NCBI GenBank assembly: GCA_030686995.1
Contig: CM060686.1
Coordinates: 75,963,757-76,027,756 of the forward strand
From: Artemisia argyi
Lineage: Eukaryota > Streptophyta > Magnoliopsida > Asterales > Asteraceae
DNA length: 64,000 nucleotides
Direction of reading: 5' to 3'
Within the stretch, counting starts at the first letter, position 1, and each line of letters opens with the position of its first letter. A program made the translations under genes and the position numbers. The notes beneath the pieces are model-generated. The model made no database searches, was not told the origin of the DNA, and saw only the letters and a program-made list of their open reading frames with translations. This document shows positions 54,480 to 64,000 of this stretch, piece after piece.

Positions 54480-57400
54480 GTGCCACAACAAAACACTCAG
54501 TTTTCCTCCAAACAACCTCACTGGTTTGACAGAATGTGTGAAGTTATTACAACTCAACAATCCCGACATGAGGCAGGATCACTTGAAACACCTCCAATGC
54601 TAACACCTGGGAACTATGTTCAATGGTCAAGTCGATTCTTACGATTTCTTGAATTAAAGAAACCTCATGGGAAATTCTTGAAGCAAGTGATACTTGAAGG
54701 ACCATTTGAGTGGCCAACAAGATTTGAAGCTGGTGATCCACATGCTGATCCTCCACGTCCTCCTGGTGATAGACCCCTTCCAGAATCTGCACTCACTGAA
54801 GAACAGAAACTACATCATGAAGCTGATGAGTATGCAATGGCTTATATACTTCAAGGTATACCTAATCCTATCTATCGAAGTGTCGATGCTCAAAAAACAG
54901 CCAAAGCTATGTGGGAACACGTTCATCTCCTTATGGAAGGCACTCAATTGAACAAAGATGATATGGAATCCAAACTCTACATGGAATACACTGACATCAC
55001 AATTGAACCAGGAGAGTCACTTGAATCCTACTATCATCGTTTCACAAATGTGGTCAATGATCTGGAACGTCACAAAATCACAGTACCAAGGATCGCTGTG
55101 AACTCCAAATTTGTTGGTAGTCTTGGCCCTGATTGGCATAAATATGTGACATTCGTCCGTCAAACAAAGAATCTTCATGATGCTCCATATGGTTTGTTGT
55201 ATGATTTTCTGAAACACCATGAACCTGAAGTGGAAAAAGATCGAGCTCTACGAGGAGGATACACACCAACTTCTACACCAAATTCTTTGGCTCTCGTAGC
55301 TCAGTCTCCCTATGCTCCACCACCAATGTCAAATCATGCATATGTTCAAGAGCAGAACTACTTCAGTTATCCACAATCTTCTACCTCGAACCAAATGGTC
55401 CCTTATGATTCATCTCCACAGAATGCTTCTACTCAACTTGTTCCATTAAACAACAATGATGCAGTGTATTACTCAAATTCCAATGATGATGACGATGATG
55501 ACTTTAACACGTTGAATCAGGGACTTGCTCTTATTGCTCGTGCTTTTAGCAAATTCTCCAACAAGACAAACAACCGTCAACGTTCATCTTCTAACACAAG
55601 GAATCAAGCTGTTGTCAATGATGGAAGAGTGGAAATTCAGAATCGTAGCTATGGTCGATCTGGTTCAGGAAGTTCTTCAGGAAACTTTGGGAATTGTCAG
55701 AGGTTTAGTAACAATTCGGGGTTCATGAACAACTCAGGGTCTTCTCAGCAAAGGTCTGAACCAGTTGCAACAAGGAACTCCAACTCAGGGAATGCAGTAT
55801 GGTGCTATAATTGTAATGAACAAGGTCATATAGCGACAGCATGTTCCAAACTAAGAACTCGGGGTAGTAAGTTTCACAAGCAGGCATTACTCATGGCTCT
55901 TCAAGATGAAAAAGATGGACATTTCCCTGAACAAGATAACAACTTCATGGAAAATGTGCACAATGATGATGACATGGAAGATCTGGAAGCTAATGCAGCT
56001 GTGATGCTTATGGCCAACATGCAGGAACTTCAGCTTAATGATTCAGGTCCAGTGTATGACACTGACGGCTTGTCTCAGGTACATGACCAAAAAGCATGCT
56101 TAATACATGAAATAGCCTCAACCTCTGCTTCTGAATCAGATATGGCGCAAGTTGTTCCATCTAAATCATCTTCATCCTCTCAAACAGATGAACAAATAAG
56201 CACAGTTGTCATATTTGATGATGACACAGTTGTCTCATTTGATGATCCTATTGAGAATGATAAACATGATCATTTAGAACAACATGAACCATCATTTGAT
56301 CCAGACCCTGACCTCATATTGTTATCTAAACAACTGGATGCTCAACAATTGCAAATAATTAAATGCAACGAAAAAAATAAAGTTTTAAAAGAACAAAATG
56401 CGTCACTTGCAAGAGATATTGAATGTTATAAACGTCAACTTTCAAATCAGGAAGAAAAGATTAAAAATGCAAAAAGTTTTGAAAAAGCTTTTCAAGATTC
56501 TTACAACAAAGAACAAGATCTTCAACGTAAAATGCAAGATCTAATTGAGTCACACGGAAAGTTGATTTCGAAATTCGAAAGTGAAAAGTGTGAATTGATA
56601 ATGCAAGCAGAACGTCTTCAAACAGCTCTTTCAAAAACAGAAACAGAATTGTCAAATTGCAAAAAGGAGTTTTGTGAACATAAAATACGAAAAAGAAAGT
56701 ATATAGATGACTTACTCGGTGATATTGTTGATCTTGAAAAACAACTCAAAGAATTTCGTCACATTGTTTACAAACACTGGAACTCTGTCACAACAATTCA
56801 GAAATTTGCTTTAAAACTGAGACCCGATAAAGGATTTGCACTTTGCGATTTCAAATCAATGTTTCTTCACACAGCCTTCAAAGAAAATCCTAAGATTTAC
56901 AGTATGGACCACATGTTTGATAATAAAATTGTGCGTGCTGTTGTTTTTGATACTGAGGAAGAAGAAGAACTTGAAGACGAGAGTCGATCTAAAATGAGTT
57001 ATGTTCAATATTGGACACCTTATGACTATTCAAAAGCTCCACCTCTGTCTAAATCTTTTGTTACTAAAAAAGAATCACCTGTGAAATCATGGTTTGTCGA
57101 AGAGTCATATGTTTCATCCTCTAATGCGGTCCCTGTCCAAACTGTAGCACAAATAAATGGTCCTTTACCATCATCCGGTGAACTTACACCTTTACCAAAA
57201 AGTTGTCGTGTCTTAAATTATTTCAAAACTTTTATGGAAGACATCGAAATTTTGGAGGAAACAATTGCACGCAATTCTGAAATAAAAGTTGAAACTTTTC
57301 AATCCGCTTACGAGCGAGAAAAAAGAGATATTTTTCAAAAACAAATGCTGCCAATTGTCAAACTCCTCCGTCTCTGTGCTACACGTTGGGATCAGGAACT

Positions 57401-58760
57401 TCAAAACGAGGTCACAAACATGATAAACGTTTTCAACTCAACTGAAAATGAAATTTTGGCTCAAAAGCAAAGAAATCGAGTTTTACAAAACGATGCTGAT
57501 CGACTCTTGGAACAAGTTCTCAATGCTGATATTTTGTCTGTTATCATGAATGATCTCTATAAATCTGGTACTTCTATGCTTATGGATGATCTTTGTGTTG
57601 ATAATAACTTGTTGAATGAGGAAATTGAGACACTCAAACAGGAAAATGATAAGTTGAGAAGGACAAATGATGATGTGACAAAACAATTTTCAAAAGAAAT
57701 TTGTCTACTCAAACAGAGGATTGAATGGTGTCAAGCTCAAAGTCTTGAACGAGAATTGGAACTTCAAAAACAAAACATTTCAACCTCTTGCCAGCTTTGC
57801 AAAAACAATGAGTCTTTCAAAAGTTTGTGTCTCAAATACGAGCAAGAAATTGCGGATTTAAAAATTGAAAATGATGCATTTCTACAAAACCACATAGACA
57901 TTAAATATTGCAATGGCATACTTGAGTCAAATATTCAGGATAAGAATCACATCATCATAGATTTGAAAGAGAAAATTAAGATACTCCAGAAAGGAAAGTT
58001 TGTTGACACCACGGTAATAGCACCAGGAATGTATCACGTAGACAAAACTGATAAAGGAAAGGTTGTTCAAAACACTAATGTTGATAACTCCACTTCTACA
58101 GGACTAGTCTCCACTACTAGCGTTAGTAGACCCAAGCGAAAAAGTAAAAAGAAGAATAGGATCTTGCAACGTAAGAAAGGAAAACTAGAAGCTCAAGAAG
58201 TAGAAGATCAACTTAGGAACTTGAATAAGACTCATGTTGCATTAGATTTAGATTCTAATCTGGCAAATTGTAATCCAAATCTAAATGTAACGAATGATGA
58301 ACCTTTGAATGTTTTCAATATTAATGCATCCTGTGTGTTTTGTCGTAAAAGCGTTTCATCTGGTGATCATACAAAATGTATAGCTAATTCTCTACTTAAT
58401 CGTCATAAGAAACGTAGGACACGCATTCCTTCTAGGCCCACTATTGCCTCCAAGTCTAATTTAGGAAAGTCATCTACTACGGTTTCTAATGAAGTTGTAG
58501 TTACCCCCATAGGTGCCGAGAACAAATCTAGGAATGAGCCAACTACTACTGCATTTAACATTAAGAAAGCAAAAACTAGTTGGAACTGGCAACGTTGGTT
58601 ACAATACAAACCAGACTTTAAATGGATTCCTAAATTATTGAATACTTGTGTTTCTAACCAACAGGAACCCGCACTGTCTTTGGGTTCCACCCTTACTTCT
58701 GTTCCATCTGTGTCTTCTTCTTGTAATGCAGGTGGTACAGATCGTTCTCTGGATTGTTGA
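54480..58760 (+). CDS. Copia B gag with CCHC knuckle and giant coiled-coil extension
   Basis: 1426 codons, open. The capsid-like domain starts with [20 protein letters not shown], then [40 protein letters not shown] and [20 protein letters not shown]. The CCHC knuckle [14 protein letters not shown] is at 442-455. Residues about 600-1180 are Lys/Glu/Gln-rich with coiled-coil character. The motif [15 protein letters not shown] (near 1180) and a second knuckle [16 protein letters not shown] (1285-1300; C-x2-C-x8-H-x2-C) are shared in form with copia A. The natural start may be upstream: the same frame is open from ATG 54282 (MSQPPNHYFPHTQQHQHQQY), but it is cut by TAA 54462-54464, so 54480 is the first start usable now. 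Gag would form the cytoplasmic particle and bind the RNA. The role of the long extension is unknown. Confidence 0.85.
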   Translation: MPQQNTQFSSKQPHWFDRMCEVITTQQSRHEAGSLETPPMLTPGNYVQWSSRFLRFLELKKPHGKFLKQVILEGPFEWPTRFEAGDPHADPPRPPGDRPLPESALTEEQKLHHEADEYAMAYILQGIPNPIYRSVDAQKTAKAMWEHVHLLMEGTQLNKDDMESKLYMEYTDITIEPGESLESYYHRFTNVVNDLERHKITVPRIAVNSKFVGSLGPDWHKYVTFVRQTKNLHDAPYGLLYDFLKHHEPEVEKDRALRGGYTPTSTPNSLALVAQSPYAPPPMSNHAYVQEQNYFSYPQSSTSNQMVPYDSSPQNASTQLVPLNNNDAVYYSNSNDDDDDDFNTLNQGLALIARAFSKFSNKTNNRQRSSSNTRNQAVVNDGRVEIQNRSYGRSGSGSSSGNFGNCQRFSNNSGFMNNSGSSQQRSEPVATRNSNSGNAVWCYNCNEQGHIATACSKLRTRGSKFHKQALLMALQDEKDGHFPEQDNNFMENVHNDDDMEDLEANAAVMLMANMQELQLNDSGPVYDTDGLSQVHDQKACLIHEIASTSASESDMAQVVPSKSSSSSQTDEQISTVVIFDDDTVVSFDDPIENDKHDHLEQHEPSFDPDPDLILLSKQLDAQQLQIIKCNEKNKVLKEQNASLARDIECYKRQLSNQEEKIKNAKSFEKAFQDSYNKEQDLQRKMQDLIESHGKLISKFESEKCELIMQAERLQTALSKTETELSNCKKEFCEHKIRKRKYIDDLLGDIVDLEKQLKEFRHIVYKHWNSVTTIQKFALKLRPDKGFALCDFKSMFLHTAFKENPKIYSMDHMFDNKIVRAVVFDTEEEEELEDESRSKMSYVQYWTPYDYSKAPPLSKSFVTKKESPVKSWFVEESYVSSSNAVPVQTVAQINGPLPSSGELTPLPKSCRVLNYFKTFMEDIEILEETIARNSEIKVETFQSAYEREKRDIFQKQMLPIVKLLRLCATRWDQELQNEVTNMINVFNSTENEILAQKQRNRVLQNDADRLLEQVLNADILSVIMNDLYKSGTSMLMDDLCVDNNLLNEEIETLKQENDKLRRTNDDVTKQFSKEICLLKQRIEWCQAQSLERELELQKQNISTSCQLCKNNESFKSLCLKYEQEIADLKIENDAFLQNHIDIKYCNGILESNIQDKNHIIIDLKEKIKILQKGKFVDTTVIAPGMYHVDKTDKGKVVQNTNVDNSTSTGLVSTTSVSRPKRKSKKKNRILQRKKGKLEAQEVEDQLRNLNKTHVALDLDSNLANCNPNLNVTNDEPLNVFNINASCVFCRKSVSSGDHTKCIANSLLNRHKKRRTRIPSRPTIASKSNLGKSSTTVSNEVVVTPIGAENKSRNEPTTTAFNIKKAKTSWNWQRWLQYKPDFKWIPKLLNTCVSNQQEPALSLGSTLTSVPSVSSSCNAGGTDRSLDC

Positions 58761-61700
58761 TAGCGGATGCACCCGACATATGACAGGCAATCTCAAACTG
58801 TTACACAACTTTGTCTCAAAGTTTATTGGTACTGTCAGATTCGGGAATGATCATTACGCTCTAATCATGGGATATGGTGACTATATCAGCGGGAACATTG
58901 AAATCAGTCGTGTTTATTATGTGGAAGGCCTTGGACACAACCTTTTCTCTGTTGGTCAATTCTGTGATGGGGATCTAGAAGTTGCATTTCGTGAGAAAAC
59001 CTGCTTTGTTCGTGACTTACAAGGAAACGATCTAATGTTTGGCTCACGTGGCTCCAATCTTTATACAATATCAATTTCAGATATGATTGCAACATCTCCG
59101 ATATGTCTTCTCTCCAAAGCAGAATCAACTAAATCTTGGTTATGGCACAAACGTCTTTCGCACTTGAATTTCAAAACCATGACTGACCTTGCTCGTTATA
59201 AACTTGTTGATGGATTTCCAAGATTCCATTTTACCAAAGATCACTTATGTCTAGCCTGTGAACAAGGAAAAAGTACTCGTGCTCATTTTCCTAATAAACC
59301 TGAGCATAGTACGAATCATGTTCTACAACTACTTCATATGGATTTGTGTGGACCAATGCGTGTTCAAAGTATCAACGCTAAACGCTACATTCTTGTAATT
59401 GTGGATAATTATTCCAGATGGACTTGGGTTTATTTTCTACGAAGTAAAGATCAAGCTCCGTCAATGATCATCACCTTTCTCACTAAAATTCAAGTTCAGC
59501 TTCGCAACACGATACGAATCGTCCGAACTGACAATGGAACTGAATTTAAGAATCAGACACTTCGGTCATACTTCGAGAAAGTGGGAATTGAACATCAAAC
59601 ATCTATTCCTAGAAGCCCAGAACAGAATGGAGTTGTTGAAAGACGCAACAGGACATTAGTGGAAGCTGCTAGAACTATGTTGATTAATGCTCAATTGCCA
59701 GATTACTTGTGGGCGGAAGCGGTCTCAACTGCATGTTATACCCAAAACCGTTGCATGATCACAAAACGTCATCGCAAAACACCTTATCAAATTATTCACA
59801 AAAGGAAACCAAACATCGATTACTTTCATGTATTTGGAGCACTTTGTTATCCGAAGAATGATCGTGATGATTTAGGTAAACTTAAAGCAAAGGCTAACAT
59901 CGGAGTGTTCGTTGGATACTGTGAAAATTCCAAAGGTTTTCGGATATGGAATCGTCGTACAAGAGAAATTCAAGAAACTATTCACGCTAATTTTGATGAA
60001 CTCACACAAATGGCTTCTGAGCAACACAGCTTAGGACCCGAATTCAACCGTCTTAACTCTCCGGAATCTTCAGCTGAACCTTTGCCACTAAACCGCAAAG
60101 AATTAGAAACTTTGTTTGCTCCTCTCTTTGATGACACAATTGAATACCGTCCTACGGAGGTCTCACCTAATTCCGCTGCTCAACCTGATAACATTCCAGT
60201 ACCAGACTCACCTCAACAAACCACTACAAGTGTTGAGAGAGACGGTCCTCCAATTGTATCACCATCTACAACAGAACAAACTGGTTCCAACTCCTGCCAT
60301 ACAGCTGAAGATCCAACACCACAATTAGTTCCACAACCCGCAGAGCATGATCCTGATGCGTTCTTTAATCCGTTTGCACCAGCTCCTACAGTTCCTGATA
60401 TAGCTGAGTCGTCAACACGCAATTTGGATCCTGCTAACATGCGAGATACTTATCAACTACACCCTTCTACACACAAATGGACTCGAGACCATCCACTAGT
60501 TCATATTATTGGCCATCCAGATGCACCTGTAATGACAAGACAACGACTTCACACTGATGGAGAAACTTGTATCTATGCACTCACAGTTTGTCACGAAGAA
60601 CCTAAGAACATTAAAGAAGCAATGACTTATGACAACTGGATTGAATCGATGCAAGAGGAATTTCAGCAATTCATAAGATTAGAAGTCTGGGAATTAGTTG
60701 AAAGACCTGACGGAGTCTTTGTCATTGGGTTAAAATGGATCTGGAAAAATAAGCTTGATGCAGAAGGGACTGTCATACGTAACAAATCACGTCTGGTAGC
60801 GAAAGGATACTCCCAACTAGAAGGACTTGATTTTGCTGAATCCTTTGCTCCAGTGGCTAGACATAAAGCTGTTCGGATTTTCTTGGCCTATGCTGCACAC
60901 AAGAACATGGTTGTATACCAGATGGATGTGAAAACTGCATTTCTTAATGGAGAACTCTGTGAAGAAGTGTATGTGAGCCAACCTGACGGCTTCGTTGATC
61001 CTGAGTGTCCTAATCACGTTTACCGACTCAAAAAGGCACTCTACGGACTCAAGCAAGCCCCACGGGCGTGGTATGACAAACTGTCCACTTTCTTGCTGGC
61101 CAATAAATTTTCTAAAGGATCGGTGGATCCAACACTATTTACAAAAACCTACGAGGAGGACTTACTTGTTGTTCAAATATATGTCGATGACATTATTTTT
61201 GCCTCAACAAAAAGAAGTTACTCTAATGATTTTGAAAAATTAATGAAAGATAATTTTGAAATGTCCATGATGGGTGAACTTTCGTTCTTTCTAGGACTAC
61301 AAGTTCATCAATCACCCCGTGGAATTTTTATAAATCAGTCCAAATATGCTCTTGAAATTTTAAAGAAACATGGAATGATGTCTTGTGATACTTATAATAC
61401 ACCAATGGGCTATACCACAAAACTAGATGCTGATTTACATGGGATTCCAGTTGACCCTACTAAATACCGAAGTATGATTGGGTCCCTCATGTATCTCACA
61501 GCTAGTAGACCTGATATAGTATTTGCTGTCTATATGTGCTCTCGCTATCAGTCTAAACCAACTGAAAAACACCTCAGTGAGGTCAAAAGAATCCTTCGAT
61601 ACATAAAGGGAACCATTAACTTGGGAATCTGGTATCCGAAGGATTCTGGTTTTGAACTAATTGCTTTTTCAGATGCTGACCATGCAGGATGTTTAGACAC

Positions 61701-62157
61701 ACGCAAAAGTACATCTGGTGGATTACAATTTCTCGGAGACAAACTTGTGTCATGGCAATCAAAGAAGCAGGACTGCACATCACTGTCGTCAACAGAATCT
61801 GAATATGTAGCCATGTCCGCTTGTTGTGCTCAAGTCATCTGGATGAGATCACAACTTAAGGATTATGGCTACCTATTCAACAAGATTCCTATCTACTGTG
61901 ATTCCACGAGTGCAATTGCTATCTCCTGCAACACAGTACATCATTGCAAATCCAAACACATCGATCTCCGATATCACTTCATAAAAGAGAATGTGGAAAA
62001 GGGTACCGTTGAACTTTATTTTGTTGGAACTGAGTATCAATTGGCGGACTTACTTACCAAATCTTTAGCACCATCAAGGTTTGCTAGTCTAGTTCACCAA
62101 ATTGGTATGCGATGTTTGACTCCAGAGGATCTGGAAAAGTTTTTAAAACACAACTGA
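58648..62157 (+). CDS. Copia B protease, integrase, reverse transcriptase, RNase H
   Basis: 1169 codons. It overlaps the end of gag by 113 bp in another frame; family similarity begins only at about 58745 ([13 protein letters not shown], the aspartic protease). Further domains: pre-integrase [20 protein letters not shown] (about 93); HHCC zinc domain ([10 protein letters not shown] ... [11 protein letters not shown]); DDE core [47 protein letters not shown] (about 230-340); low-complexity linker; RT with [38 protein letters not shown] and the active site [11 protein letters not shown] (about 845); RNase H with [20 protein letters not shown] (about 1005), [15 protein letters not shown] and [13 protein letters not shown]. 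All catalytic motifs look intact. Expression needs a shift from the gag frame at 58735-58758, either programmed or by mutation. Confidence 0.9.
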   Translation: MFLTNRNPHCLWVPPLLLFHLCLLLVMQVVQIVLWIVDSGCTRHMTGNLKLLHNFVSKFIGTVRFGNDHYALIMGYGDYISGNIEISRVYYVEGLGHNLFSVGQFCDGDLEVAFREKTCFVRDLQGNDLMFGSRGSNLYTISISDMIATSPICLLSKAESTKSWLWHKRLSHLNFKTMTDLARYKLVDGFPRFHFTKDHLCLACEQGKSTRAHFPNKPEHSTNHVLQLLHMDLCGPMRVQSINAKRYILVIVDNYSRWTWVYFLRSKDQAPSMIITFLTKIQVQLRNTIRIVRTDNGTEFKNQTLRSYFEKVGIEHQTSIPRSPEQNGVVERRNRTLVEAARTMLINAQLPDYLWAEAVSTACYTQNRCMITKRHRKTPYQIIHKRKPNIDYFHVFGALCYPKNDRDDLGKLKAKANIGVFVGYCENSKGFRIWNRRTREIQETIHANFDELTQMASEQHSLGPEFNRLNSPESSAEPLPLNRKELETLFAPLFDDTIEYRPTEVSPNSAAQPDNIPVPDSPQQTTTSVERDGPPIVSPSTTEQTGSNSCHTAEDPTPQLVPQPAEHDPDAFFNPFAPAPTVPDIAESSTRNLDPANMRDTYQLHPSTHKWTRDHPLVHIIGHPDAPVMTRQRLHTDGETCIYALTVCHEEPKNIKEAMTYDNWIESMQEEFQQFIRLEVWELVERPDGVFVIGLKWIWKNKLDAEGTVIRNKSRLVAKGYSQLEGLDFAESFAPVARHKAVRIFLAYAAHKNMVVYQMDVKTAFLNGELCEEVYVSQPDGFVDPECPNHVYRLKKALYGLKQAPRAWYDKLSTFLLANKFSKGSVDPTLFTKTYEEDLLVVQIYVDDIIFASTKRSYSNDFEKLMKDNFEMSMMGELSFFLGLQVHQSPRGIFINQSKYALEILKKHGMMSCDTYNTPMGYTTKLDADLHGIPVDPTKYRSMIGSLMYLTASRPDIVFAVYMCSRYQSKPTEKHLSEVKRILRYIKGTINLGIWYPKDSGFELIAFSDADHAGCLDTRKSTSGGLQFLGDKLVSWQSKKQDCTSLSSTESEYVAMSACCAQVIWMRSQLKDYGYLFNKIPIYCDSTSAIAISCNTVHHCKSKHIDLRYHFIKENVEKGTVELYFVGTEYQLADLLTKSLAPSRFASLVHQIGMRCLTPEDLEKFLKHN

Positions 62158-62244
62158 TCGTCAAACATCAAAACTATCCTTGTTAATATTTTTTCTTAAA
62201 CATAAACCAATCAAAACACAAAAAGATTTTTCATTTTTTCTTTC

Positions 62245-62282
<38 letters not shown>

Positions 62283-64000
62283 TATATCACTTCTCTTCAA
62301 CATTGTGTCATTTCTTACAAATGTTGAGGGGGAGATAAGCTCAAAATGCCTCACATTTTTTTCTCCAATTGATATACTTGCATATTTTTCTTTATGATAC
62401 GGTTCCTCGGAGAATGTGGAAGTACTAAGTTCATTGTCTCGTCTCATCTCGATTAAAATCTCATTGACATAAGCGGTTTGGAGAATACCTTTATGTTGCA
62501 CATGTTTGCCATTTAACTTTAGGACTCAAGTAAATATATCAAAAGTTTAAGGGACCAAAAGTGACAAATAATTCAAAAGTTTCATATATATACAAAACAA
62601 ACACCCCTTTTTTCCATTTTTCGAAAACCAGGCAACATAAAACCCTCCATAAGTGAAATCGACGGCTACAATTCATTAGAGTAATCCGTGCTTGTGATCT
62701 TCAATCTGTAAGTTCATTAGTAATCTTTAGGGTATTACAAACATAGGTTTTCGTTTAATTGCAAATCCAACGGCTAAACTTCTTGCAAAATCGATTTCGA
62801 TATCTAGGGTTTTGCGATTTCGAAATCTGCAAAATCATGGTTTGGTATCTGATTTCTTGATAGGGTTTTGTTACATTTATTGTCACTAAACTACCAATAT
62901 CATTTTTTCTTAATTCCACTCATGTTTGCTTGATTCACGAAAACTAGGTTTTGGGTCGATTTGAGATTGTTAGATTCTGTGTTTGCTTGCTTTGTTTTAT
63001 TGGTGGGATATGCTTCTATGGTCACTTGTATACATGTTAGATATATTTTCGTTGATCTACACCATTGATGCTTAGTTCTCGATAAGATAGTATGCCTCGA
63101 TCACAGTTATATTCGATCTAACTGAGTCTAAATGTGTTGTATGCTGTTATAACGTGTCTCTTACATATGTTTGTGATATGCTAGAACCATTCATGCTCAT
63201 TAGTCTCAAGTTTGAATTAATATCGAGAACTTCTTCTTGATAATTATCGAGATCTTTGATTAAGAGCATATTAGTTATATCTTATTGGTGTTTATCAATC
63301 TTTGTGACAGGCCTGAATCATTGGATAAGATATTCGCAAAAGAAACGTATGTTTGACTTCAAATTCGAATGATTCTTGTATAAGAATTTTTTCGAGAAAC
63401 TCAAGTTTTTTCGCAATATCTGAGAAACTTTTCGAGATTATGCTATAACTCATGATTTCGATAATTTTGTTCAAAATCAGTTTTTCTCGAAATTATTATT
63501 TTTCGAAACTACTCTTTGAATATAGATTTCGAAATCACTAGGCTAAAGCATGTTTGCGAAAAGTTTTTATCGAGAATTGATTTTTTCTAAAACATGAAAA
63601 CTTTCGCAAATCTTGTATAAGGAATGATCTTGAAAAATCTTACTGATAAGCATTTTCTCGATAAAATACTTTCTCGATAAAATATTTAGTAACATGCTTT
63701 CAAAATTTTTTCTTTCTCAATACAGGTTTGCGATAAAAGTGTTTTATATTTTTTTCGAAATCTCATTAAGGCCTTGTCATTTTGTATATATGTAACTTTG
63801 TTGTGATTCATTGTTGTTGTGTAATGTGATGTAACAATGAATTGTGTATATCAATTGTGCTTATATGTGAGACATTGCATTGTATAATTGATTTCGTGAT
63901 TCTAAATGATCAATGATTCTTCAAGTATGCATTATATGACACTTCACACATAACAAAATGAAACATTCGTGCTTAATTGTCTTAAGTAGAGATCTATAAC
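62158..64000 (+). other. Downstream region of copia B to the window end
   Basis: No supportable gene. It contains a run of 29 A (62249-62277), the polypurine motif TTGAGGGGGAGATAAG (62325-62340), a GTCC-type word near 62548, a TATATATA stretch (62586-62593), and from about 63340 to 63760 a run of TTTCGAAA / TTTTCGCAAT / TTCTCGA words like those of the copia A and B leaders. It may be copia B 3' UTR throughout, or copia B followed by another element. The TATA stretch followed by a G/C-richer segment with a possible splice donor (near 62706) could also be a host 5' UTR, but this is weak. Confidence 0.4.

Larger units (their letters stand above)
53047..64000 (+). mobile_element. Copia element B: Sirevirus-like, plus strand, runs off the window
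   Basis: 5' LTR (about 53047-53400), PBS, leader with TTTCGCAATC repeats, long gag (54480-58760), protease-integrase-RT-RNase H (to 62157) and a 3' UTR with a GTTGAGGGGGAGAT polypurine motif (62324-62337). No copy of the 5' LTR is found after 62157, so the 3' LTR must lie outside (copia A has 2.5 kb between RNase H and its LTR, so this is expected) or is missing. The coding capacity is the best preserved in the window. The right boundary is unknown. Confidence 0.75.

Noticed and set aside
62158..64000. 3' LTR of copia B inside the window
   Set aside because: No stretch resembling 53047-53400 (for example its TATA region or the ACCTAACA end) is present after the RNase H stop.

Overview
This window is plant nuclear DNA, almost certainly a gene-poor, retrotransposon-dense block. 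I see no host gene I can defend. The polyproteins are plant Ty3/gypsy (Athila/Tat and Tekay types) and Ty1/copia (Sirevirus-like) types. The gag, gag-spacer and env-like regions resemble those I know from Asteraceae (Anthemideae/lettuce-like) genomes, so Asteraceae is my best guess; the species cannot be told from the sequence.

Layout from left to right. 1-136 is a fragment of a MULE (Mutator-like) transposase, cut by a minus-strand copia element (E) whose 3' LTR is 137-643 and whose decayed env-like region reaches about 3780. 3911-6283 is the 3' end of another minus-strand copia element (C): LTR, polypurine tracts and an unrecognised, broken 175-codon ORF. 6284-44448 is one old minus-strand Athila-type gypsy element (RLG-A), opened up by three later insertions: a 0.37 kb LTR-like insert (10268-10634), a complete plus-strand Athila-type element RLG-B (12619-27355, target duplication AAACT) and a complete minus-strand copia element A (28570-40857, target duplication GATAT). 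With these removed, RLG-A is about 10.8 kb and reads gag, protease, RT, RNase H, integrase from 42831 down to 10049. 44449-47455 is the 3' end and partial LTR of a plus-strand Tat/Athila-like element (D). It is cut by a plus-strand Tekay-type element F (LTR 47456-52424), which is in turn cut by a plus-strand copia element B (about 53047 to beyond the window), the least damaged element here.

Relative ages follow from nesting and LTR divergence judged by eye: RLG-A LTRs differ by roughly 5% in the stretch compared, while RLG-B and copia A LTR pairs differ by about 1%. Most coding regions carry stops or frameshifts, so nearly everything is a relic. Copia B has only one early nonsense codon and a frame change at the gag-pol junction.

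The most unusual signal is regulatory rather than coding. Three unrelated LTR families (RLG-A, copia C, element D) each carry an array of a different short CpG-containing palindrome packed directly upstream of the LTR TATA box, with extra copies in the 3' untranslated region. In RLG-A the unit is a dyad of TGACG, the core of plant TGA/bZIP sites. Copia A and B instead share a TTTCGCAATC-type array in their leaders. Both copia elements also carry an approximately 850-900 residue coiled-coil-rich extension of Gag ending in a second, oddly spaced Cys/His knuckle.
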